Shown: in pieces, positions 9,012-18,372 of the stretch
Position numbering within the stretch: the stretch's first letter is position 1
Layout of the letters: each line of letters starts with the position of its first letter
Origin: Martensiomyces pterosporus
Lineage: Eukaryota > Kickxellomycota > Kickxellomycetes > Kickxellales > Kickxellaceae
Assembly (NCBI GenBank): GCA_025201845.1
Contig: MU603996.1
Span: forward strand, 32,806-84,450
Length of the DNA stretch: 51,645 nucleotides
Reading direction: 5' to 3'
The notes under the pieces: generated by a model
What the model saw: only the letters and a program-made list of their open reading frames with translations
What the model was told of the DNA's origin: nothing
Database searches by the model: none
Translations under genes and position numbers: made by a program

Positions 9012-9018
9012 TATAAAA
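9012..9018 (+). promoter_or_regulatory. TATA box of the GH20 hexosaminidase gene
   Basis: TATAAAA in the context ggactataaaacgcc, 163 bases before the ATG at 9181. The spacing is close to that of the GH5 gene at 18373. Confidence 0.6.
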
Positions 9019-9180
9019 CGCCCAGCAGAGAAGCGCCTGTGGCTGTCCCCGGCCCTCAGCATATACGCTACAATCAGCTCAAGCAAACCCCCCAGCCTTC
9101 TTCCAACCGCCTGTATTATTAATATTTACCAGCCCTTGCTACATTACACCCGCTATTGCAAATTTAGTTAGGTATCAGTC

Positions 9181-11484
9181 ATGAGAAGCATTGGTGTTGC
9201 TTTCCTGGCCGCCCTGGCAGCCGTGGGTACGATCAGTGCCATGGCCAACCCTCTTCCCGACAACGGCTCATCGGACATCGCTGTCCAGCCCTCAAAGACA
9301 TCTTCCGCCGACAGCGACTGCGCCAACCCCACGCCCTTTGTCATCCCCAGCCTGCAAAAGTGGGATGGTGGGAAGGGCTCGTGGAGGCTGAGCAAATCGA
9401 CGCGCATTGTCGTCGACCCCGCCTATGCCAGCGGTGTGGCCGCCGATGCCCGGCACTCGTTCATGGCCAACCCGTCCACGCTCAGCGACTTTGCAAAGAG
9501 CTTCCAGTCCGACATCAAGCACGTCACTGGCCTTGATCTCGAGGTCGCTGTTTCCAGCAAGCGCTCCAAGGACGACATCTTCCTCACACTCGGCGCCGAG
9601 TCAAAGGACGCCGGCCTGAACAACGAAGGGTACCACTTGGACATTGGCAAGAAGGGCATCGAGATCCAGGCCGTCACCTCGCGAGGCGCCTTCTGGGGCA
9701 CCCGCACTCTGCTCCAGATGATCATCCTTGCTGACGAGAGCGGATACTCGCTTCCTCTGGGACATGCTCGTGACTTCCCCAACTACAACGAGAGAAAGTT
9801 CATGCAGGACATTGCCCGCAAGCCCATCCCCATGTCCGACCTCAAGGAGTACGCCACTCTGACGTCCTTCTACAAGTACAACACGCTGCACCACCACTAC
9901 AACGACAACCCCGGCATGCAGACCAAGAACCTCATGCCCGACTGGGCCACCAAGTACTCTGGGTTCCGCCTAAAGTCCGACAACCCCGTGTTTGCCAAGT
10001 ACGCCAACAACGACACTGCCTACACCAAGCAGGACATTCGCGCATTCCAGGACTTCATCAAGGCACGCGGCCTCGATCTGATCCCGGAGATCGACACCCC
10101 TGCTCACTCCCTGTGCTTCACAAAGTTCCACCCCGAGTGGTCCATCCGCAACGACACTGCGCGTGGAGACTGGCTCGACTTGGGCAACCAGGAGGTCTGG
10201 ACCTTTGTCGAGTCGCTGTGGACCGAGTTTGTCGGGTGGTTCGACTCGCGCGAGATCAGCATTGGCGCGGATGAGTATGACGCCACGAAGGGCGACCTGG
10301 CGCGCAAGTTCATCAACCACTTCCACGACTTCTTCGGCGCCAAGTTCAACCGCACAATCCGCATGTGGGGGTCTGACGTCAAGCTTCCCGGCACCATCGA
10401 GATCAACAGCAGCATCCACACGGATCACTGGGACTGGACGTACTCGAACCCCGTGGATCTGGTCAAGAGGGGCCACAAGGTGTCCAACCTAAACGCTCCC
10501 GACGTCTACCTTGTGCCGCGCTCGCAGTCCTACTGGGACTACCTTGACGACAGGAAGCTCTATGAGCTCTGGGAGCCCTGGGTCTTTGACATCCTCGACA
10601 AGACCAACTCGAGCAGGAACCTGGATCCCAAGGAGCCGCTCCTGACTGGCGGCGGCTTTGCCAACTGGAACGATTTCCTTGGCGAGTCCTTCACCCGCGT
10701 CGAGCTCTACGACCGCGTGTCCAAGGCTGCTGGCGCCGTTGCCGAGAAGCTGTGGACTGGCTCGCTGAACTCCGACCACATTCCGTACGACAAGTGGGCG
10801 CCGCTGGCCAAGAAGCTGCGCGAGAACATCCCAGGCATCACGCTCACTCGCCGTCCTTCTTCCAAGGGCCAGTTTGTGGTTAGCTACAACTTTGAGGACG
10901 GCACGGTAAAGGACAAGTCCGGCAATGGCTACGACGGCAAGCTCAACAACGGCGCCACCATTGTTGATGTCGGCGAGGGGCATGGCAAGGCCGTCAAGCT
11001 CACGCCCAAGTCGTACATCTCCACTCCTCTCGAGAGCATCCGCTACCCCTATGCGATCGGCCTGTGGGTCAAGCCCGATGGCACGCAAAAGTCCAACGCC
11101 GTGCTCCTTGAGTCAGGCGATGGAAGGCTCCTGATTAGCAACGGCACACTGCCTCGTGTCACTTTTGAGCAGGACGGGCACCAGTACGATACCCAGATCG
11201 AACTGCCTCCCGGCACGTGGTCGCACATCGCATTCTCGGCCGACGGCACAAAGACGTCCGTCTTCTACAACATGAGGCGCCAGGCCATCCTCCAGTACTT
11301 CAACCCCAGGTGGGATCAGCTTCGCAACGAGACTCTGGTCGCCACAGGCCCCATCAGGAACATTGGAAGCAAGGACGGGAACAGCGTCAACGGCCTTGTT
11401 GATGGGTTCTTTGTGCTTAACCGCGCCAGCTATGGCGGCGAAATGGCGTTCCTGGGCAAGCACTATGCCAACGCTCTCCCCTGA
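9181..11484 (+). CDS. Secreted GH20 beta-N-acetylhexosaminidase with C-terminal LamG-like domain
   Basis: A 767-residue secreted glycosidase predicted to release terminal N-acetylhexosamine from chitin fragments or glycans. Residues 1-22 are a signal peptide (MRSIGVAFLAALAAVGTISA). Residues ~45-185 are the GH20 N-terminal domain (DIFLTLGAESKD; GYHLDIGKKGIEIQAVTSRG). Residues ~190-540 are the catalytic barrel, with EIDTPAHSLCF and the Asp-Glu pair D364-E365 in SIGADEYD. In this family the Asp orients the substrate acetamido group and the Glu is the acid. The motif is GADEY rather than the HxGGDE of classic fungal NagA enzymes, which places it nearer bacterial or lacto-N-biosidase-like GH20s. 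Residues ~560-767 form a LamG/concanavalin-like module (YNFEDGTVKDKSGNGYDGKL), a possible carbohydrate binder. Intronless. Substrate is not determined. Confidence 0.9.
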   Translation: MRSIGVAFLAALAAVGTISAMANPLPDNGSSDIAVQPSKTSSADSDCANPTPFVIPSLQKWDGGKGSWRLSKSTRIVVDPAYASGVAADARHSFMANPSTLSDFAKSFQSDIKHVTGLDLEVAVSSKRSKDDIFLTLGAESKDAGLNNEGYHLDIGKKGIEIQAVTSRGAFWGTRTLLQMIILADESGYSLPLGHARDFPNYNERKFMQDIARKPIPMSDLKEYATLTSFYKYNTLHHHYNDNPGMQTKNLMPDWATKYSGFRLKSDNPVFAKYANNDTAYTKQDIRAFQDFIKARGLDLIPEIDTPAHSLCFTKFHPEWSIRNDTARGDWLDLGNQEVWTFVESLWTEFVGWFDSREISIGADEYDATKGDLARKFINHFHDFFGAKFNRTIRMWGSDVKLPGTIEINSSIHTDHWDWTYSNPVDLVKRGHKVSNLNAPDVYLVPRSQSYWDYLDDRKLYELWEPWVFDILDKTNSSRNLDPKEPLLTGGGFANWNDFLGESFTRVELYDRVSKAAGAVAEKLWTGSLNSDHIPYDKWAPLAKKLRENIPGITLTRRPSSKGQFVVSYNFEDGTVKDKSGNGYDGKLNNGATIVDVGEGHGKAVKLTPKSYISTPLESIRYPYAIGLWVKPDGTQKSNAVLLESGDGRLLISNGTLPRVTFEQDGHQYDTQIELPPGTWSHIAFSADGTKTSVFYNMRRQAILQYFNPRWDQLRNETLVATGPIRNIGSKDGNSVNGLVDGFFVLNRASYGGEMAFLGKHYANALP

Positions 11485-11519
11485 GCCAGCTAGCATTTTA
11501 CTCCGCTATTCAGTTTACA

Positions 11520-11525
11520 AATAAA
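11520..11525 (+). terminator. AATAAA polyadenylation signal of the GH20 gene
   Basis: AATAAA about 36 bases after the GH20 stop codon, in the short spacer before ERCC1. Confidence 0.5.
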
Positions 11526-11729
11526 AGGCTCCAGTTGCTGCACTCTTGGGCTTTTTTCTGCAGTGCGCATGACCATTTCCTGCTGAGGCATCCCACAAGA
11601 TGCATAATGGCCAGCTGCGGAAAACGCAGCTGATAAACCCAGCTCTAGCACGCCTGGTTCCTCTGCAGGCCTGTTTCACTTGACCTATTGCTTCGGCACC
11701 CGTATAGTTTCCGTCAGAGCTCTCCGAAT

Positions 11730-12629
11730 ATGTCAGAACAGGAGAACCAGCAGAAGCGGAGGCGGTTCCATATCCCCACAGTTGACGAAATCGAAAGCAG
11801 TCGGCTGGAGGCCGAAAGGCGACTCGCACCGGCCACGGTGATGCGAGACGCTGCATTGGACATGTCGACGTCCAGCTTGCTCTCGCCACGCCAGAACACG
11901 CAGGTGGAACGTACGGAAAGCAGCAGCGCGCAAAGTCAGCCTCAAGCGCCAACAACGCCGATACGCACCAATGCGCCGTCTGCAAGCACACCGCAGTCAG
12001 CAAGCCCCAGCAGCCGGGGCCACAGCCAAAGTGTGCTTGTCAACGAGCTGCAGCGCGGAAACCCAGTGCTGGCTTGCGTTCGAAACGTGCGGTGGAGCTA
12101 CAGCAGCGACATTATCCCAGACTACGTCGTTGGTCTGTCATCCTGCATTCTATACCTCAGCATCAAGTACCACCGGCTGCACCCGGAATACATCACCAAG
12201 CGTATAGAGCAGCTGGGCAAGAACTACAAGCTGCGTGTGCTCCTTGTTCTTGTCGACACGGACGACGCAAAGATCCCGCTGCGCGAAATCAACCGCACTG
12301 CCATTTTGGGCGAGATGACCATGCTGCTGGCCTGGTCGCTCGACGAGGCTGGTCGCTACATAGAGACGCTCAAGGCGTTCGAGTACCGGCAGCCAGACAT
12401 GATCAGGGAGCGTGTGGAGGATAACTACATGGCGAGGCTGGCCAAGGCGCTAACAAGCATCAAGTCTGTCAATAAAACCGATGTGCTGACGCTGACCTCG
12501 AACTTTGGGTCGTTTGCGGATGTGGCACACGCATCTGTTGGTGAGCTAACGCTGTGCCCAGGAGTGGGCGACCTCAAGGCGCAGCGGCTACACAATGCGT
12601 TCAACCAGCCGTTCGTGCCAGAGAATTAG
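11730..12629 (+). CDS. ERCC1: DNA excision repair protein ERCC1/Rad10
   Basis: A 299-residue homolog of ERCC1/Rad10, the non-catalytic partner of the XPF/Rad1 structure-specific endonuclease that cuts 5' of lesions in nucleotide excision repair and removes flaps in recombination. The N-terminal ~105 residues are polar, Ser/Gln-rich and probably disordered. Residues ~108-230 form the central nuclease-like domain (VNELQRGNPVLACVRNVRW; DIIPDYVVG; VLVDTDDAKIPLREINRTAI). Residues ~235-295 form the tandem helix-hairpin-helix domain that binds XPF (LTLCPGVGDLKAQRLHNAFN). The frame is open upstream, but the first ATG is at 11730. Intronless. The next gene, also nucleic-acid related, starts 158 bases downstream. 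Confidence 0.95.
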   Translation: MSEQENQQKRRRFHIPTVDEIESSRLEAERRLAPATVMRDAALDMSTSSLLSPRQNTQVERTESSSAQSQPQAPTTPIRTNAPSASTPQSASPSSRGHSQSVLVNELQRGNPVLACVRNVRWSYSSDIIPDYVVGLSSCILYLSIKYHRLHPEYITKRIEQLGKNYKLRVLLVLVDTDDAKIPLREINRTAILGEMTMLLAWSLDEAGRYIETLKAFEYRQPDMIRERVEDNYMARLAKALTSIKSVNKTDVLTLTSNFGSFADVAHASVGELTLCPGVGDLKAQRLHNAFNQPFVPEN

Positions 12630-12787
12630 CAGCCAAGGCTCCAAATTTTCAGTTTCCCCCCATAGTTGCTCTGTGCTGCTGCTTTGTTTACAGTAACCAC
12701 CGTGCAGCTTTGTCTCGCTCCGCATCTCTTTTCACTTCCACTTGAAACATCTATTTACTCACTGGTGAATCGCACGGACAGGGAGCC

Positions 12788-13439
12788 ATGGCAGTAGCTG
12801 GCAGTGGTATCAAGCGCGATATAGTGAGCCTGGCTAGTGCGAATGACGTAATTGTCAGTGCTCCCAACCTGCTTCCGTGCTCGATCAAGCACGATGGCCC
12901 TGCAAAGACGTCAGCATACTTCCTAGTTTCTCAGCAGGGCGACACGACGTATGGTAAGCGGCAGTGTTTTCAATAAAACCCACGTAGCCCAAGTGGCCAT
13001 GCCACCTGCTCTGGCCAGCACAGGACGTACTACGTACTAGTGTCCAGCTTCGCCTGTCATATGCCATTTATGCAGCCTTGGCGCTTTCGCTAAACGACCA
13101 TCCCATTAACACCTGTTGACGTCTTTAGAGGCTTCGTTCCGAGGACGCCGGCTCTGTGGCAGGAGCGTCACACTGCCCGACAACTACACGGGCCATGTGG
13201 TATTGGAATCAGTTACCTCGCAGGAAGCACAAGACACTGGCGCATTCGAGGTCGATTCGCCAGCCCCGCCACCTGCTGAGCAGCGCGAGTTGAGGTCTGT
13301 GGGGCAATTCAGCTCGCTGGTGGTGTGGGAGCATGACAGAGTGCCGCTGGATGACGATGAGTTCACAAGCTCACTTGAATGGATTGATGTGGCCAAGAGC
13401 ATCCACGCCGACTGCAGCACCGGAGGCACCAACGTGTGA
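12788..13439 (+). CDS. RNASEH2C: Ribonuclease H2 subunit C (two exons)
   Basis: A 158-residue homolog of RNase H2 subunit C, a scaffold subunit of the nuclear trimer that removes RNA:DNA hybrids and single ribonucleotides embedded in DNA. Exon 1 (12788-12953) has LLPCSIKHDGPAKTSAYF, matching the family's LPC.i..dGpa...yF. Exon 2 (13129-13439) has EASFRGRRLCGRSVTLP then YTGHVVLE, and later FSSLVVWEHDRVP, matching the RG..L.G and F...W..d..P blocks. The 175-base intron has GTAAGC donor and GTCTTTAG acceptor and restores Glu across a split codon. Unspliced reading would stop soon after residue 55 and lose the conserved fold. The C-terminal WIDVAKSIHAD matches the family's last helix. Confidence 0.92.
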
Positions 13440-15615
13440 TTCTGTTTTTTGCATAGTGGAGAGCGGATTCCTTGCCCGCCTGTGGCCAGTTGTTTTTTGT
13501 CTTTTCCTTATTTTTCGTATGATTTAGAGGGGTTCCAGCAATATCTGTATCAAGGTGCAGAGAGTCGCCTGCACACTGCAGGAGAGAGGATGTGCATGCC
13601 CGCTGCGCATCGGGGGCATTTGGATGTCTGCCCAGTGTGGCAAAGACAAAATATTTCTATGCAGCCCCACACTCTCCACAGCCAACAAGGTGCTTCAGCA
13701 GCGGCCTGCTCTGCACCAGCACCTGCGGCAGACAAGCAAGGCTGCAGAGCGAGAGCAGGATTGGCGTGTCTCAGCACATTCACCTGAGCTTTCTTTCATC
13801 AGCAAGCCACCCATTGCACACTGGCATCCAGTTTGAATGATAGGCCAGAAAGCAGAACGGGATGCTAACCCCTCCTGCGATGCATGTGCGAGCAGTAGGG
13901 TCATCGGATGTGACGTCTAGTGTCTGGAATATGTGGGTGACCAGGCAGATGACTGCTATACGGGATTCGCCTTTGAGGCTGATTTCTCATTTTTATTTGC
14001 TTTTTCATGGCCACGCACAAGAGCAGCTGAATGGGCACTTATTAGTGTCTTTATCCCCAAGCAGTCGGTTGATTCCATCAACACCATGGGTGGGTGCCCT
14101 GTGCCCTGTTTGTTTTCTGTGCGCAGTACATGTCCCCATGTTGCGGCTGGTTTTGCTCTTCTGCGATTGCGTCTCCGTCTACTGCTGCCTGTGGCCGGCC
14201 ATTGCTCCTCCTTGCACCGGATGCCTCAGCTTGCATTTACCTGCCGTGTCCTCTGAATCCGCATGTAACACCCTTGGGCACGGCCAGTGGTTGTCGGCGT
14301 CTTTGCCTTGCGTGGCATAGCTTTGGGCGAGCTCGCCAAAAGCCAGCACAAAGGATGGGATTCGGCATTTTCACGACAATTTTTTTCTCGTTGAAGATGC
14401 ATCCATGCAGCCAGGTGCGCTACTCCGGCCAGGGCAGTGCAATTGGTCTTGTGCAAAGTAATGATGGCCATGGGTGCTGTCTGAGATTGTGTGCAATATC
14501 CGCTCCCTCATTGCGTGTCATTGTTGCCATGGCGCACACCCGATCTCGTGAACAATAATGCCAAACACCGAAGGCAAGTAGGACAGGGAGGGAGCAAGGG
14601 TATAGATGCCAGACACGAACAAGCATCTGGCTACCAGCATCTACAGAGGCACTACTAGTGTGAATACACACATGCTGTCTTTCACATTTGCTGCGTATAA
14701 ATTGGCCATGCAGGCAGAGGGGAACGGGCTTCATCCGGCTCTGTCCACTATCCAGCATATATTTTTCTTCTTCAGGTATCTCAGGTTAACCTGTAGCATT
14801 TCAGCCTATCTGCTCTAGGCACTTGGCAAGAGACAGGTACCGTATCAATCATGTCGTGAGCCATATGTAGCTGAAGGCGTGGCTGCTTTTCATATAGCCT
14901 AAACTACTATTTTTAACAAATGTACACGAGATGGGAATTAGCTTGCAGCGATGGCTTGCATACACAATATGTTCACCATGCTCTATTTATAACCCGTTTA
15001 ATATCCCAGCATGCATAGCAGCATTTCCCCCTCTCACTTTTGAAGCTTGTGCCTAATCGCTGCTTGCTGCCAGTTTGCAAAGAGGGGTGGTGTGGCTGCA
15101 AAGAGCAAAGTGGCCAAGGCCATGCTTTTACTTGCGTGTCCACAGCTCTAGCATATCTTGTGGGCGAGCGGGGACGAGCGGGGTAAATTGTTGCCACAGC
15201 ATGTCGCCAAAAATATGACTTGTGTCCATAGATATGTGTGGATAGATTGGTTAGTCCGTAAGGTGCACAACCGCATGCGTAGTGAATGTCCCGCATACGT
15301 CACTCTTGCGCGTCATTTAATACACTGGTTCTCTGCAAGCAGCGATTTGAGAGATATCCCTTTTCCAACCCCTTCTTGTGCTCTCTATTGCACCTTGCAC
15401 GCGCTCTCACATCCAGCTGTCCACTCGGTATATCATACTTTACCAGTGTGTGCTCAAAAAAACTCATTCCAACGCTTTGCTAATTCATACACCGCTTTTG
15501 CATTCAATCTAATACCTGCTGCACTACATTGCAATCCTGGCCACACGACCTCTCTCTGATTCAATAGACATAGGCATATAACTGTATTCATTCGCTGCTA
15601 CCTCTAAATCAGATA
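13440..15615. other. 2.2-kb intergenic region upstream of the first GH5 gene
   Basis: No gene can be supported here. Several frames of up to 154 codons exist on both strands, but none has a recognisable domain, a conserved-looking core or consistent splice signals. A TATAAAT motif near 14696 has no credible gene downstream. The 3' end is presumably the promoter of the GH5 gene at 15616; a weak TATA-like GTATATC lies near 15430. Confidence 0.5.
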
Positions 15616-16935
15616 ATGAAATTAATACACAAACTTGGAGCGGTGCTGCTGGCACTGCTTGCACCATGCGCCCATGCGGCACCAACCCTGGCTCATCTGT
15701 CCAAGCGATTCGGCAAGGGAGGTGATACAATCCGCGGCGTCAACCTTGGCGGGCTGTTTGTGTTGGAGCCCTGGATCCGCCCCTCTCTGTTCAAGCAGTG
15801 GGAGGAGCCGTATCCCCAAGTAGTTGATGAGTGGTCATACTGCAGTGCCCTAGGCCACGACGAATGCTACTCGCGTCTGACGCAGCACTGGGGAACATGG
15901 GTAACCGAGGCCGACATTGCCACACTTGCTTCTTTGGGCATCAACCACATTCGGATCCCAATTGGGTACTGGGCGTTCACACTCAAGGACGGCGAGCCCT
16001 ACGTTCAGGGCCAGCTGCCGTTTCTGCAGCGGATCCTCGGGTGGATTGGCAAGTACAGCCTCAACGCAATCCTCGATCTGCACGGCGCGCCGGGATCGCA
16101 GAACGGATTCGACAATTCGGGGAGGCTGGGCAGCATCCACTGGCAAGACACACAGGAAAACATTGACAGGACTATTGCGGCACTCCAGGGACTAGCCAGC
16201 ATTGCCAAGCAGTATCCCAATGTTGTTGATGCCATCGAGGCTGTCAACGAGCCGGCGGTCTGGGGACTGTCGAAGCAAGGGATCATTGATTTCTACAAGC
16301 GCGCCTACACTGCCATTCGCAGCATCGCACCAAGCGTGCTCTATGTGATCCACGATGCGTTCCTCTCGCCGGCAGAGTGGAGCGACCTGAACATTGCTGG
16401 GTGGAGCAACGTCATCCTGGACACCCATACCTACCACGTCTTTGTCAAGGACAGGATCACGTTGTCGCGCGATGGCCACCTGACTGCCACTTGCCAAGAT
16501 GCCGCCAACGTGCGCAGCTTCAACGCCCATCTGTGGACGGTGACGGGAGAGTGGTCGCTTGCAACCACAGACTGCGCAAGGTGGCTTAATGGGTTTGGCA
16601 AGGGAGCCAGATGGGACGGCACACTGAGCTGGGAGATGAACGGGCCGGTCTACCAGGGCGCCACCTGCACTGGGCAGAACTCTATTGGCGCCTGGGACAA
16701 CGCAACACGCACCTTCTTCAGGCAGTTCGCCGAGGCACAGATGGATGCGTATGAGGTGGGCAGCGGGTGGATTTTTTGGAACTTCAAGACGGAGGATGCG
16801 GACGACTGGAACTACATCAAGCTTGCACAGAGTGGCCTGATTCCCAACCCACCCACAGACCGCCGCTATTCGAGGTATGCGCTGGACTATCCTGCATGGC
16901 ACATAAAGCTCGAGTCACCGTGGTGCCATGAGTGA
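15616..16935 (+). CDS. Secreted GH5 exo-beta-1,3-glucanase, copy 1
   Basis: A 439-residue secreted member of glycoside hydrolase family 5, EXG1-like, predicted to trim beta-1,3-glucan of the fungal wall. Residues 1-21 are a signal peptide (MKLIHKLGAVLLALLAPCAH). The family start GVNLGGLFVLEPWIRPSLF is followed by NHIRIPIGYWAF, DLHGAPGSQNGFDNSG, the acid/base E212 in AVNEPAVWG, DTHTYHVF and the nucleophile E312 in TGEWSLATTDC. The terminal WIFWNFKTEDADDWNY is also typical. Length fits EXG1 (yeast 448). There is no GPI signal or transmembrane tail. Intronless. It is the first of three tandem copies and is closely similar to copy 2 along its whole length. Confidence 0.95.
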   Translation: MKLIHKLGAVLLALLAPCAHAAPTLAHLSKRFGKGGDTIRGVNLGGLFVLEPWIRPSLFKQWEEPYPQVVDEWSYCSALGHDECYSRLTQHWGTWVTEADIATLASLGINHIRIPIGYWAFTLKDGEPYVQGQLPFLQRILGWIGKYSLNAILDLHGAPGSQNGFDNSGRLGSIHWQDTQENIDRTIAALQGLASIAKQYPNVVDAIEAVNEPAVWGLSKQGIIDFYKRAYTAIRSIAPSVLYVIHDAFLSPAEWSDLNIAGWSNVILDTHTYHVFVKDRITLSRDGHLTATCQDAANVRSFNAHLWTVTGEWSLATTDCARWLNGFGKGARWDGTLSWEMNGPVYQGATCTGQNSIGAWDNATRTFFRQFAEAQMDAYEVGSGWIFWNFKTEDADDWNYIKLAQSGLIPNPPTDRRYSRYALDYPAWHIKLESPWCHE

Positions 16936-18195
16936 ATGCAGCTGAATGCAAGGCAGCTGCTCGGCCAAAGACCCAAGCTACTTTCGTTAGCCTACTATTT
17001 TCTCGTAGCAATTTTGCTCTCTATCCATTGTTGCTTCGGCTATTGCTGTCACTATACACGTCTCACAATGATGTCTTGCTGGCCATCGCCATTTCAGGAC
17101 AACAAACACGGCGCAGTTTGCTTTGGCCGAGGCGATCGCCAAGGATACTCACCACCAGCACCAAAGAAATGACGTTTTTGCGTGTTGTACCGCTCTTGGC
17201 AGCGAACAAACACAGCGCTGGACAAGGGGAGCCAAAACTCCAAATAGTGCACATTGCTGCCGCTAGCGTGAAGGCTGTGTTCCACGAGGTGCAAACTAGT
17301 CCGCGCCAGCAGCAATAATTGTGCCGGCGAATAGTCACACAACCTCATTCTCCTGACCCAAACAAAAAATTAGAGAAATGGGTGTACAGATTTCTTGCTT
17401 TCCATACTGAGACAGCAGTTTAGACTGAATAATAGCCTCTTGTCGCCTGCTGTCGTCGCAGCACTAGCAGCACTATTGAGCAGCTGGATGCAAGGGACTC
17501 GTCACACTGCTGAAAAACAGCAGCGATAGCATCGCTTGCACCGGCCATCCCGGTATAAAAATGCCAGTGAGCGGCACCCGGTGCTCTGGCCCTCCTCACT
17601 CAGCACCAGCTTCAGCCATCACTGCCTGCCTTGCACTTTCTTCTGGCCACTCACCACATCTATATTTGTATTGTACACTCACACACAGGGTAGGTATACG
17701 TGCTGCCTCGGCATGCTTTAGCTTGCATGATCTATGTTTGGCACCAGCCCTGCACTCGCTCCCTACCTGCAGCTCAGCTTCCGTGTCTGCGCAGCATCTG
17801 CCGCGTGAATGGGGTGGAGCCATTGTTTCCTCTACTGCTCAAAATAGCAGCGCCAACCGTACTGGCGTTGACGCTGGAATGTGGCTGATAGCGAGTATGC
17901 AAGATGGCCTTGTTGGCCAAAAAATGAGCAGGAAGACAATCCCTGCTTTGCGGCCGCCACAATGGGAGCAGTGGAATTCAGTGACCGCTCACAATTTCTT
18001 CATCGCCTCGGGGCTCATTGTCCTAGGGAAGATGGACCAAAAGTTTCTGTAAACAGCGCGCATGCACTGATGGTTTGTCTTCCACGTACAGCGCTCTTCT
18101 CTTCTGCTGCTTGTTTGTACTTGTAGGTCGCTTGCCAGTTCGCATCTTGGTCCTTCCCTGTTCCGTGCACTCCTACGTTCAGCCCATTTAGTACA
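16936..18195. other. Intergenic region between GH5 copies 1 and 2, with an orphan TATA box
   Basis: No gene can be supported. TATAAAA at 17554-17560 (ccggtataaaaatgcc) looks like a core promoter, but the frames that follow are short and show no GH5 similarity. It could mark a non-coding transcript or a lost gene. The right end is the upstream region of GH5 copy 2. Confidence 0.4.
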
Positions 18196-18203
18196 TATAT
18201 AAA
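18196..18203 (+). promoter_or_regulatory. TATA box of GH5 copy 2
   Basis: TATATAAA, 170 bases before the ATG at 18373 and directly followed by a (CT)10 tract. Confidence 0.6.
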
Positions 18204-18223
18204 CTCTCTCTCTCTCTCTCTCT
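18204..18223. repeat. (CT)10 microsatellite
   Basis: Ten CT units immediately after the TATA box of GH5 copy 2. By position it would lie at the transcription start or in the 5' leader. Confidence 0.9.
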
Positions 18224-18372
18224 TGGTCTTTCATTCTCCATTACCCTTATACCTTCCCGCCCTTTAATCCCACCTCCTTTCCTACCCCCACTCCTCTGTT
18301 CTACCAGTACACACTACGACCACTGTCCTTAATCACCGCTCTCCACCTATAGATCCACTCACCCTCGCAATA

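Noticed and set aside
8867..9122. Small basic protein frame ending just before the GH20 start
   Set aside because: It straddles the GH20 TATA box at 9012, so it is unlikely to be transcribed as a unit.
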